A stretch of DNA of 9,285 nucleotides from Candidatus Gastranaerophilales bacterium. GTDB lineage: Bacteria > Cyanobacteriota > Vampirovibrionia > Gastranaerophilales > Gastranaerophilaceae. Positions 1 through 7,600 of this stretch are shown piece by piece. A program made the position numbers and the translations under genes. The stretch lies in assembly GCA_900752845.1 (NCBI GenBank), contig CAADWU010000069.1, forward strand, positions 1 to 9,285, read 5' to 3'. The notes below the pieces were generated by a model. That model ran no database searches, was not told the origin of the DNA, and was given only the letters and a program-made list of their open reading frames with translations. The number at the start of each line of letters is the position of its first letter. The stretch's first letter is position 1.

Positions 1-1
1 A

Positions 2-139
2 AGTCAATTTTTTGATTACAATTTTACTCCAAAATCAAATTTTTCCACTTTAGTTAATGAGTTGATTTTTGAATGTAATTATCTTGAAGAAAAATCTATA
101 AAAAATCTTATCGGTTTTGCTAAAGTTATGAAAAAATAA
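2..139 (+). CDS. C-terminal end of an unidentified protein (5' truncated by window)
   Basis: Frame 2 is open from the first bases of the window to a TAA at 137-139, giving 45 residues that end in a helical, Lys-rich tail (...LIGFAKVMKK). An uninterrupted 45-codon frame is notable in DNA this rich in A and T, where chance stops are frequent, so I take it as the end of a real gene that starts outside the window. The tail is vaguely like the C-terminal helix of small XRE-type helix-turn-helix regulators. This is only an impression and I do not assign a function. The A/T-only inverted repeat at 133-142 / 158-167 overlaps its stop codon, but there is no GC stem and no clean U-tract. Confidence 0.5.
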   Translation, partial: SQFFDYNFTPKSNFSTLVNELIFECNYLEEKSIKNLIGFAKVMKK

Positions 140-285
140 ATTTTATTATTAAAAATTAATTTATTTTATAATAGTCATTATTAAATAAAACTAAACTCTC
201 TTGCCAATCATATAAATAGATTCTACTTAATCATTTCGGGCAATTTATCTGCTAAAAAAATAACTTATAATATCATCGGAAAGTT

Positions 286-2013
286 ATGACAGTGCCCGTT
301 AAAAATACAGATATTGCAAATATATTCGACAGATTAGCAGACTTGCTCGAACTTGAAGGAGAAAACCCTTTTAGAGTAAGAGCTTATCGGAATGCTGCTG
401 CAACAGTAGAAAATCTTCCACAGAACCTTGAAGAAATGGTCAAAAACGGTGATGATTTAACACAACTTCCTGCAATAGGAAACGATTTAGCACAAAAAAT
501 TAATGATATTGTCAATCATAAAGAAATCGACCTTTTAAAAAGACTTGAAGAAAAAAATCCTATTGATTTTGAGGAATTAAACAGAATTCAAGGTTTAGGA
601 CCGAGAAGAATTAAAAAATTATACGAAATTTTAAATGTTCAAAACATTGATGACCTTTACCATGCTGCAGAAGAACATAAAATAAGAAATTTACAGGGTT
701 TTAGTGCAAAAATTGAAGAACATATTTTAGAAGAAATTAAAAAGATTAAAGAAAAATATAACCGTATTAAAATCTCAACAGCAGAACAATACGCATTACC
801 TTTTGTCGAATATTTAAGAAAAAATCGAAGTATTCAAGACATACAAATAGCAGGGAGTTATAGAAGAAGAAAAGAAACTATCGGCGATATAGATATTCTT
901 GTTACCTGTGATGACAGTATATCCGTCACTGAAGATTTTATTAATTACAATGACGTTGATGAAGTTTTAGCAAAAGGTGATACTCGTTCAAGCATTGTTT
1001 TAAAATCAGGAATTCAGGTTGATTTACGTGTTTTACCTCAAAAATGCTATGGTGCAGCCATGCTTTATTTTACGGGTTCAAAAGCCCACAACATCGTAAT
1101 TAGAAAACTTGCAAAACAAAGAGATTGGAAGGTTAATGAATACGGATTATTTAGTGATGACGATTTTCTTGCAGGAGAAACTGAAAAAGGAATTTATAAT
1201 AAACTCGGCTTACCGTATATAGAACCTGAATTGAGAGAAAACAGAGGAGAATTTGAAGCAGCAGAAGAAGGTAATTTGCCGGAGTTAATAAAATTAAGCG
1301 ATATAAAAGGCGATTTGCATAGTCATACAATTCTAACCGACGGCAAAAACACACTTGAAGAAATGGCTGAAGCTGCGCAAAAACTCGGTTACAAATATAT
1401 TGCAAACACTGACCATTCCAAAAGAGTAACCGTAGCAGGTGGTTTAGATGAAAAAGAGGTTATTGAAAACATTAAAAGAACAGACAAATTAAACGAACAA
1501 TTTAAAAATTTTACAATTTTAAAAGGTATTGAAGTCGATATCCTTGAAGACGGTTCACTAGATTTACCCGATTATATATTGAAAGAATTGGACATAGTTA
1601 TAGGAGCAATACATTATAAATTTAATCTTTCACGAGAAGAACAAACACAACGTATTTTGAGGGCAATGGATAACCCCTATTTTAACATTCTTGCACACCC
1701 TACAGGAAGATTAATTAATGAAAGAGAGCCGTATGATATTGACCTGGTAAAAATAATGAAAAAAGCTAAAGAAAATAATTGTATTCTTGAAATTAATGCT
1801 CAACCTTCAAGGTTGGACTTGGATGATTTAAACAGCAGGAAAGCAAAAGAAATGGGAGTTAAGCTTGCTATTTCAACAGATGCACACAGTACAACCCAGC
1901 TTAATTTTATGCGTTACGGAATAGGTCAGGCAAGAAGAGGTTGGATAGAAAAAAATAATGTAATAAATACAAAAAATATTAATGAATTAACTAAAACTCT
2001 CAAAAAGAAATAA
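286..2013 (+). CDS. polX: DNA polymerase/3'-5' exonuclease PolX (family X, with PHP domain)
   Basis: Family X DNA polymerases of this type fill short gaps in base-excision repair, and the fused PHP domain gives Mn-dependent 3'-5' exonuclease and AP-endonuclease activity (family knowledge). The 575-aa product matches the usual bacterial length of about 570. The N-terminal 8-kDa-like helical region and helix-hairpin-helix motifs lie at about 1-140 (PAIG near 62-65, IQGLGPRR 101-108). The nucleotidyltransferase core has GS at 190-191, the metal-binding pair D201/D203 (GDIDILV), the third aspartate D246 (VDLRV) and TGSKAHN at 263-269. The PHP domain begins near 340 and keeps its metal ligands: H345/H347 (HSH), D352, H377, E416, H443, H471, D532 and H534. 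Both active sites therefore look intact. The ATG at 286 follows a modest GGAAAG (278-283), and the sequence after it matches the family start (ENPFRVRAYRNAA at 26-38). The next gene follows 39 bp downstream on the same strand, suggesting co-transcription. No convincing promoter was identified in the 146-bp upstream gap. Confidence 0.96.
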   Translation: MTVPVKNTDIANIFDRLADLLELEGENPFRVRAYRNAAATVENLPQNLEEMVKNGDDLTQLPAIGNDLAQKINDIVNHKEIDLLKRLEEKNPIDFEELNRIQGLGPRRIKKLYEILNVQNIDDLYHAAEEHKIRNLQGFSAKIEEHILEEIKKIKEKYNRIKISTAEQYALPFVEYLRKNRSIQDIQIAGSYRRRKETIGDIDILVTCDDSISVTEDFINYNDVDEVLAKGDTRSSIVLKSGIQVDLRVLPQKCYGAAMLYFTGSKAHNIVIRKLAKQRDWKVNEYGLFSDDDFLAGETEKGIYNKLGLPYIEPELRENRGEFEAAEEGNLPELIKLSDIKGDLHSHTILTDGKNTLEEMAEAAQKLGYKYIANTDHSKRVTVAGGLDEKEVIENIKRTDKLNEQFKNFTILKGIEVDILEDGSLDLPDYILKELDIVIGAIHYKFNLSREEQTQRILRAMDNPYFNILAHPTGRLINEREPYDIDLVKIMKKAKENNCILEINAQPSRLDLDDLNSRKAKEMGVKLAISTDAHSTTQLNFMRYGIGQARRGWIEKNNVINTKNINELTKTLKKK

Positions 2014-2052
2014 ATATTTGCTTAATTTTCATTTTTACTTTAAAGTCATAGA

Positions 2053-3402
2053 ATGAACGAAAATGATGAAATAGTTGTAAGTATTGAAAAAATGTCCAAT
2101 CTGGGGACAGGAATAGCTAAAGTTGACGGTCAGGTTGTATTTGTTGAAAACGCCTGCCCGCAAGATGAAGTAAAAGTAAAAATTACAAAAGTAAATAAAA
2201 ATTTTGCAACCGCCAAAACAGTTGAAGTTATTACGCCCTCACCTCACAGAGTAGAACCTTTTTGCGCAATGCAGAAGGTGTGTGGAGCGTGCCAGTTTCA
2301 ATTTATAGATTATGATTACCAATTACAATTAAAAAAAGAAATTGTTGAAGATGCGATGAAAAACATCGGCGGAATTGATACTCCTGTTAATAATCCTATA
2401 CCAAGCCCTGATATAAAAGAATACAGACATAAAATTCAGTACCCCATATCTCAAACAAAAGTATCAGGAAGAATATTAGCAGGCTATTACAAACCTCAAA
2501 GCCATGAAATCGTCAATATTAAACATTGTCCGATACAGCCGAAAATCTGTGACGACATTATTGATTTTATAAGAAATAAAGCTTTTGATTACGGTATTAC
2601 CGGTTTTAACGAAAAGAAGCACTCAGGCGATTTGCGCCACGTTGTAATCAGAAGTTCAGATGCTACAGGCAAATGTCTTGTAACACTTGTTATTAATTCA
2701 ACAAAAACGTTTGAAAGACTTAACGACTTTGCAAAATGCATCTACGAAGAGTTCAAAGAAGTTACGGGTGTCTGTGTAAATTTTAATTCTAAAAAAACTA
2801 ACGTTATTTTAGGAGAAACAACAGAATGTATTTGCGGAAAAGATTTTGTAAAAGAAAGAATCCTTGATAAAACTTTCAGAATAGGTCCAAATACATTTTT
2901 TCAGGTAAATCCCAAAAGTGCGGAAAACATTTTTAAATATGTAAAAGATTATCTTCAGAAAAATTTTGAAAATCCGACGGTATTAGATGCTTATGCAGGT
3001 GTAACTTCATTCGGTATCAGCGTATGCGATAACTGCAAACAGGTAGTTAGCGTAGAAGAAAATAAAGAAGCAGTAAATATTGCATCTGAAATCATAAAAT
3101 TAAATAATATTGAAAATGTAGAAATTCATAATATGGATGCAGCCAAATTCTTTCAAAAGACAAAAAGAAAATTTGATGCGGTAATTTTGGATCCTCCGAG
3201 AAAAGGCTGCACGAAAGAAAGTTTGGATGAAGCATACCGGTTATCAAAAAGCAAAATAATTTATGTTAGCTGCAATCCTGCGACACTTGCACGAGATTTG
3301 AAGTACCTGAAAGAAAAAGACTGCACTATAGAAAGCATTCAACCTTTTGATATGTTCTGCCATACTTACCACATTGAAAATGTTGTAATCATTAATCGAT
3401 AG
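2053..3402 (+). CDS. rlmD: 23S rRNA (uracil-5-)-methyltransferase, RlmD/RumA family
   Basis: This is a SAM-dependent RNA m5U methyltransferase that most likely modifies a uridine of 23S rRNA (U1939, or U747 and U1939 if it acts like RlmCD). The 449-aa chain begins with a TRAM RNA-binding domain (about 1-60). It has the four cysteines of a [4Fe-4S] cluster in the family arrangement: C71, C77, C80 and C159. The methyltransferase domain follows, with GPNTFFQVN at 278-286, SAM-binding LDAYAGVTSFG at 311-321, DPPRKG at 380-385, the catalytic cysteine C407 in VSCNPATLARD, and a C-terminal HIENV in which E442 is the likely general base. The site specificity (RlmC, RlmD or both) cannot be read from sequence alone, so the symbol is a family-level choice. 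The ATG at 2053 has no good Shine-Dalgarno; translation may be helped by coupling to polX, which ends 39 bp upstream. The last 11 bp overlap the 3' end of the convergent gene, with no hairpin terminator between them. Confidence 0.93.
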   Translation: MNENDEIVVSIEKMSNLGTGIAKVDGQVVFVENACPQDEVKVKITKVNKNFATAKTVEVITPSPHRVEPFCAMQKVCGACQFQFIDYDYQLQLKKEIVEDAMKNIGGIDTPVNNPIPSPDIKEYRHKIQYPISQTKVSGRILAGYYKPQSHEIVNIKHCPIQPKICDDIIDFIRNKAFDYGITGFNEKKHSGDLRHVVIRSSDATGKCLVTLVINSTKTFERLNDFAKCIYEEFKEVTGVCVNFNSKKTNVILGETTECICGKDFVKERILDKTFRIGPNTFFQVNPKSAENIFKYVKDYLQKNFENPTVLDAYAGVTSFGISVCDNCKQVVSVEENKEAVNIASEIIKLNNIENVEIHNMDAAKFFQKTKRKFDAVILDPPRKGCTKESLDEAYRLSKSKIIYVSCNPATLARDLKYLKEKDCTIESIQPFDMFCHTYHIENVVIINR

Positions 3403-4501
3403 GTTTATACAAATCTAAAACTTTACGTAAATTTTGTTCAACCAAATCAAGATTTTGATAAGTTTTGGTTTGTTTAAAGTTTGGTTTTGAACGTTTGCTT
3501 GGTGGTTGAGCATTAAATTTACCAAGGAATAATGTTTTTAATGATTTAAAAAGTTTATCTACAGATTCAACACCTTCTTGCGTAAAAGTAATTTGTTCTG
3601 ATTTTTTCGCCCCTGATGCATCACGATGTTTTGCATCAGCATAAAGGCTTTTAGTTAATTTATGATATTCTTTTTTAATAGCTTTAATAATTTGTTTAGC
3701 ACCATCATCTTTTACAAAAGTATCATATTTTCTAAAATTTTCATAAACAAGTTCGTGTTCTTTGTTTTTTATAGCAATATAATTTGGTCCAGGTAAAATC
3801 AATAACTCATAAAGATTTCCGTTTTTTTCTAAGCGCATCTGCACATCTTCATACCCTGAAGGCACAGCATTATCTCCAAATCTGATATCTATATCATCTA
3901 CCATTTTTGGAATACCGTTTTTATCAAGTACAATATTACCTTTAGAATCTTCAGCAAAAGTTTTTGCTATTTTATAACCTTTCTTTTGCATTTCTTTGAC
4001 AATTTTGACATAATTTTTATCTGCATCAGGAATAAACATTGTTGCCCTTACACCGTCCCTGATTACTCCAGAATAACCTCTTTCAGCAAATTTATCATTT
4101 CTGTTTTCCAACTTACTTAAAATGGAAGGTAATTCCTTTGTATTGGTTTTATTAAGTTCTCTGTAAAAAGAAGCTTCCGGTATTTGCTGAGCTACCTGCT
4201 CCAAATCATCCATATATTTTGCAGCAAGAAGTCTGTTTTTGGAAACTAAAAAGTCTCCCAAACGTGTTTTTGTATCAGTTCTTTTGCTTTCTGTTTTTTT
4301 TGCTGCTGCTGTGGTTTGAGTATTACTTTGTACAAGTATATCAGTTTGTGGAGAACGTTCAAGCTTAGATGATGCCCCTCCGCCGATTTTTTTTCGTACT
4401 TTTTTAACAGAATTAGTTATACCATTGGCTATATTTTCTGCCTTAGGTTTCATTGGAGGAATTCTTCTATTTAATCTGTCTATTGCCTTTAATTTTGTCA
4501 T
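3392..4501 (-). CDS. uncharacterised protein with a possible divergent RelA/SpoT-like nucleotidyltransferase domain
   Basis: This is a 369-aa protein that I do not recognise as a named family. Residues 1-80 are basic, Ser/Thr/Gln/Lys-rich and probably disordered. Residues 85-135 look helical. Residues 140-260 are a mixed alpha/beta stretch whose motif order resembles RelA/SpoT synthetase domains: RDGVRATMFI (D149, R152), about 25 residues of helix, DDIDIRF (202-208), SGYEDVQ (G216-Y217), YELLI (E232) and AIKNKEHELVYENFRKY (H249). In RSH enzymes the comparable elements are the catalytic Asp strand, the GYxSxH motif, the catalytic Glu of E-I-Q-I-R-T and a following H-x-x-Y helix. Here the GYxSxH histidine is Gln221, and the basic ATP-binding stretch is not obvious. 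The rest (about 265-369) is helical with a basic linker near 333-345. There is no signal peptide, membrane segment or HD hydrolase domain. The ATG at 4501 is supported by GGAG on the - strand (4509-4512) and by a perfect consensus promoter upstream. It is a single-gene unit, with no antitoxin-like partner. The domain assignment is inference; alternatives are an unrelated lineage-specific fold or a toxin-like effector. Confidence 0.85.
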   Translation of the reverse strand: MTKLKAIDRLNRRIPPMKPKAENIANGITNSVKKVRKKIGGGASSKLERSPQTDILVQSNTQTTAAAKKTESKRTDTKTRLGDFLVSKNRLLAAKYMDDLEQVAQQIPEASFYRELNKTNTKELPSILSKLENRNDKFAERGYSGVIRDGVRATMFIPDADKNYVKIVKEMQKKGYKIAKTFAEDSKGNIVLDKNGIPKMVDDIDIRFGDNAVPSGYEDVQMRLEKNGNLYELLILPGPNYIAIKNKEHELVYENFRKYDTFVKDDGAKQIIKAIKKEYHKLTKSLYADAKHRDASGAKKSEQITFTQEGVESVDKLFKSLKTLFLGKFNAQPPSKRSKPNFKQTKTYQNLDLVEQNLRKVLDLYKPID

Positions 4502-4589
4502 AAGTCAACTCCACACATTTATATAAAAACAGGTTATTTGTACATATTGCCTAATCAGGGTAAATTATTACAAAAATGATACAAGAGCG

Positions 4590-4618
4590 ATTATAATTTA
4601 GAAATTAAATTTTGTCAA
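4590..4618 (-). promoter_or_regulatory. consensus sigma-70 promoter for the 3392-4501 gene
   Basis: Read on the - strand, TTGACA (4618-4613) and TATAAT (4595-4590) are separated by exactly 17 bp, a perfect match to the housekeeping consensus. The start of transcription would be near 4583, leaving a leader of roughly 80 nt before the ATG at 4501. The -35 box sits inside TTTTGTCAAAA (4610-4620), which also supplies the -35 of the divergent nifJ promoter. A 6-bp inverted repeat, AATTTA (4595-4600) / TAAATT (4606-4611), lies in the spacer. Consensus match and spacing are seen directly; activity is inferred. Confidence 0.72.
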
Positions 4619-4640
4619 AAAAATATGTTTGTATTAAAAT
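4612..4640 (+). promoter_or_regulatory. candidate nifJ promoter P1
   Basis: TTGTCA (4612-4617) and TAAAAT (4635-4640) are 17 bp apart, each one base off the sigma-70 consensus. Transcription would start near 4647, giving a leader of about 47 nt that carries the strong Shine-Dalgarno of nifJ. Its -35 box overlaps that of the opposite-facing promoter for the - strand gene, so the two polymerase sites are likely to be mutually exclusive. Confidence 0.6.
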
Positions 4641-4658
4641 ATAATGGTAAAGTATAAT
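4629..4658 (+). promoter_or_regulatory. candidate nifJ promoter P2 (alternative)
   Basis: TTGTAT (4629-4634) and a perfect TATAAT (4653-4658) are 18 bp apart. The -10 is better and the -35 weaker than in P1, and the two overlap. Either or both may drive nifJ. Another TATAAT at 4640-4645 has no -35 at a workable distance. A start near 4665 would give a leader of about 29 nt that still contains the ribosome binding site. Confidence 0.45.
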
Positions 4659-4676
4659 TAAGTAATAGCATTAAAT

Positions 4677-4683
4677 AAGGAGG
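4677..4683 (+). promoter_or_regulatory. strong Shine-Dalgarno that sets the nifJ start
   Basis: AAGGAGG is a full-length anti-16S match. It lies 10 nt before the ATG at 4694 but only 1 nt before the in-frame TTG at 4685. The spacing therefore rules out the TTG and places the start at 4694. Confidence 0.85.
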
Positions 4684-4693
4684 TTTGCTAATT

Positions 4694-7600
4694 ATGCCAG
4701 GAAAAACTATAACAGTTGACGGCAACTACGCTGCAGCGCATATTGCGTATGCATTAAGCGAGGTTTCCGCAATCTATCCTATCACTCCTTCATCTACAAT
4801 GGGTGAATGGGTTGACGAATGGGCTTCACAACACAAAAAAAATATCTGGGGTGAAGAAGTAAGAGTTGCTGAAATGCAATCAGAAGCCGGCGCAGCAGGT
4901 GCTGTTCACGGTTCGCTTGCAGCAGGTTCTTTAACTTCTACATACACTGCTTCACAAGGTTTATTACTGATGATTCCTGTTATGCACAAAGCTGCAGGGG
5001 AAATGCTGCCGCACGTAATCCACGTATCAGCAAGAGCATTGGCTGCTCAATCATTAGCAATTTTCGGCGACCACTCAGACGTAATGGGATGCCGTAACAC
5101 AGGTTATGCAATGTTAGCTGCTAACTCTGTTCAAGAAGAAATGGATTTGGCTTTAGTTGCTCACTTAGCTACTTACAAAGCAAAAGTTCCTTTCTTGCAA
5201 TTCTTTGACGGTTTCAGAACTTCTCACGAAGTACACAAAATCGAAGAAATTTCTTATGAAGATATTGCAAAATTAGTTGAACCTAAATATATCGAAGAAT
5301 TTAGAAAAAGAGCATTAAGACCTGAAGCTCCTGTTTGTAAAGTCGGCGCACAAAACACCGATGTTTACTTCCAAGGTCGTGAAACAGTTAACCAATACTA
5401 TGATGCTGTTCCTGATATTGTTCAAGAATATATGGATAAAGTTGCTAAAGTTACAGGAAGACAATACCATCCGTTTGATTACGTAGGTGCTCCTGATGCA
5501 ACTGATGTTATTGTAGCTATCGGTTCAGGCTGCGAAACTATCGAAGAAACTATCGAATACTTAAATGCTAAACGAGGTACTAAATACGGTTTGGTTAAAG
5601 TAAGATTATACAGACCGTTCGACGTTAAACGCTTCAATGAAGCATTACCTGCTTCTGTTAAACGTATTACAGTTCTTGACAGAACAAAAGAACCTGGTGC
5701 TATCGGTGAACCTTTATACTTAGATGTAGTTGCAGCTTTAGAAAACAAAGACATCAGAGTTATCGGCGGACGTTACGGTTTATCTTCAAAAGAATTTACA
5801 CCGTCAATGGTTCTTGCTATCTACAAACACTCTGAAAACAAAGGTTTCCATGGTTTCACAGTGGGTATTGATGATGATGTTACAAATAAGTCATTAAAAG
5901 TTGAAGAACACATCGTTACAGAACCTGAAGGAACTACAAACTGTATGTTCTGGGGACTTGGTTCTGACGGTACTGTTGGTGCTAACAAAAACTCAATTAA
6001 GATTATCGGTCAGTATACTGATAAAGACGCTCAAGCATACTTTGCTTATGACTCTAAAAAATCATTCGGCGTTACAGTTTCTCACTTGAGATTTGGCGAC
6101 CAGCCTATTAAATCTACATACCTTATTACAGCTCCTGACTTTGTATCTTGTTCAACACATGCATACATCGGCAGATATGACCTGTTAAAAGGTATTAAAG
6201 AAGGCGGTACATTCTTACTTAACAGCCCTTGGTGCAAAGAAGAAGCTTTCTCTCACCTTACAAGAGAAATGCAGGAAACTATTATCAATAAGAAAATTAA
6301 ATTCTATAACATAGATGCAGAAGCTCTTATTGAAAAACAACCGGGCTTACGTGGTAAAGGTGCAAACACAGTTATGATGGTTGCATACTTCAAAGTTTCA
6401 GGAATCATTCCTTTTGAACAAGCTTTAGAAGGTATGAGAGAAATGACTAAGAAAACATTTAAGAAAAAAGGCGACGATGTTGTTAACATGAACTTAGCAT
6501 TAATCGATGCTGCTGTTGATGCTTGTGAAGAAGTAGAAGTTCCTGCTTCTTTAGACGGAGTTTGCGCAGCTGAAGATGTTAAATTAATTCCTGATGATGC
6601 ATGTGAATTCGCTAAGAAAATCATTGAACCTTCAATGAGATTAAAAGGCGATGACATTCCTGTATCAGCTATGTCTAACGATGGCGTAATTCCTACAGGT
6701 ACAGCTTGTTTGGAAAAACGTGGTATCGCACCTCGTGTTCCTCACTGGAACCCTGAAAACTGTATTCAATGCGGAATTTGTGCATCAGCTTGTCCGCACG
6801 CAGCTATCAGAACTAAGTTAATTGAAAAAGACAACTTAAAAGATGCTCCTGAATCATTTAAAACTATCAATGCAAGACCTGCTGAAAATGATGAACAATT
6901 CAGAGTTCAGGTTTACTGCAAAGATTGTACAGGATGCGGAGTTTGCTTAGATCAATGTCCTGCAAACAAAAACCCTGAAAAACCTGCTTTAACTTGGTCA
7001 ACTATTGAAAAAGAAGAAGAAGCATGTGAATTGGTTAACGAAAAATTCTTTGATGAATTACCTGATAACGTAATGGGTAAAAACACAACCAAAACAATTA
7101 AAGGTGCAATGCTTAGAAAACCTTTATTTGAATTCTCAGGTGCTTGCGCAGGCTGCGGAGAAACACCTTATGTTAAACTTGTTTCTCAATTATTTGGCGA
7201 AAACGTAATCGTAGCTAACGCAACAGGATGTTCTTCAATTTACTCAGGTACATTCCCGACTATTCCTTACACAACTAATAAGGATGGCAGAGGTCCTGCT
7301 TGGGCTAACTCATTATTCGAAGATAACGCTGAATTCGGTTTCGGTATGAGATTGGCAGTAGATTCAAACAGAACACTTCTAAAATCTTATGCTCAAAAAG
7401 TTATTGAAAATGACAAAACTCCTGCTGATGTCAGAGAAGCATTAACAGAGGCTTTAACTCATTGGGATAACTCTAAAACTGATGAAGCAGTTGCAGCTCA
7501 AGATAAAGCTAAAGAAGTTCTTGCTAAATATGCAGATGTTGATTGTGCTGATTTAGCTAAAGTCAGAGAACTTCAAGACTACTTCACTGATAAATCAATC

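Noticed and set aside
133..167. A/T-only inverted repeat AAAATAAATT / AATTTATTTT as a terminator of the left-edge gene
   Set aside because: It has no G or C in the stem, a 15-nt loop and no clean U-tract. Such repeats arise easily in DNA this AT-rich.
167..172. TATAAT upstream of polX (also 266-271) as a polX promoter
   Set aside because: Neither has a recognisable -35 box 16-18 bp upstream, and the second leaves almost no leader. TATAAT by chance is common here.
1151..1405. 84-aa open frame on the - strand inside polX
   Set aside because: It is a shadow of the strongly supported polX gene, Leu/Tyr/Cys-rich, with no ribosome binding site.
3392..4501. Classical toxin-antitoxin module
   Set aside because: The gene has no small partner on its strand. 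It is flanked by convergent rlmD and divergent nifJ.
4502..4693. Riboswitch, Rex operator or small RNA in the nifJ upstream region
   Set aside because: There is no stable GC-containing structure and no TTGTGA-N6-TCACAA-like Rex site. The region is explained by the divergent promoters and leaders.
5479..5754. 91-aa - strand frame, and a 117-aa one at 6304-6657, inside nifJ
   Set aside because: Both are antisense shadows of conserved PFOR domains. Their Ser/Thr/Ala-rich composition reflects the opposite strand's codons.
5901..6089. 62-aa + strand frame, and a 76-aa one at 7989-8219, within nifJ
   Set aside because: Both are out-of-frame reads of intact PFOR coding sequence, without ribosome binding sites.
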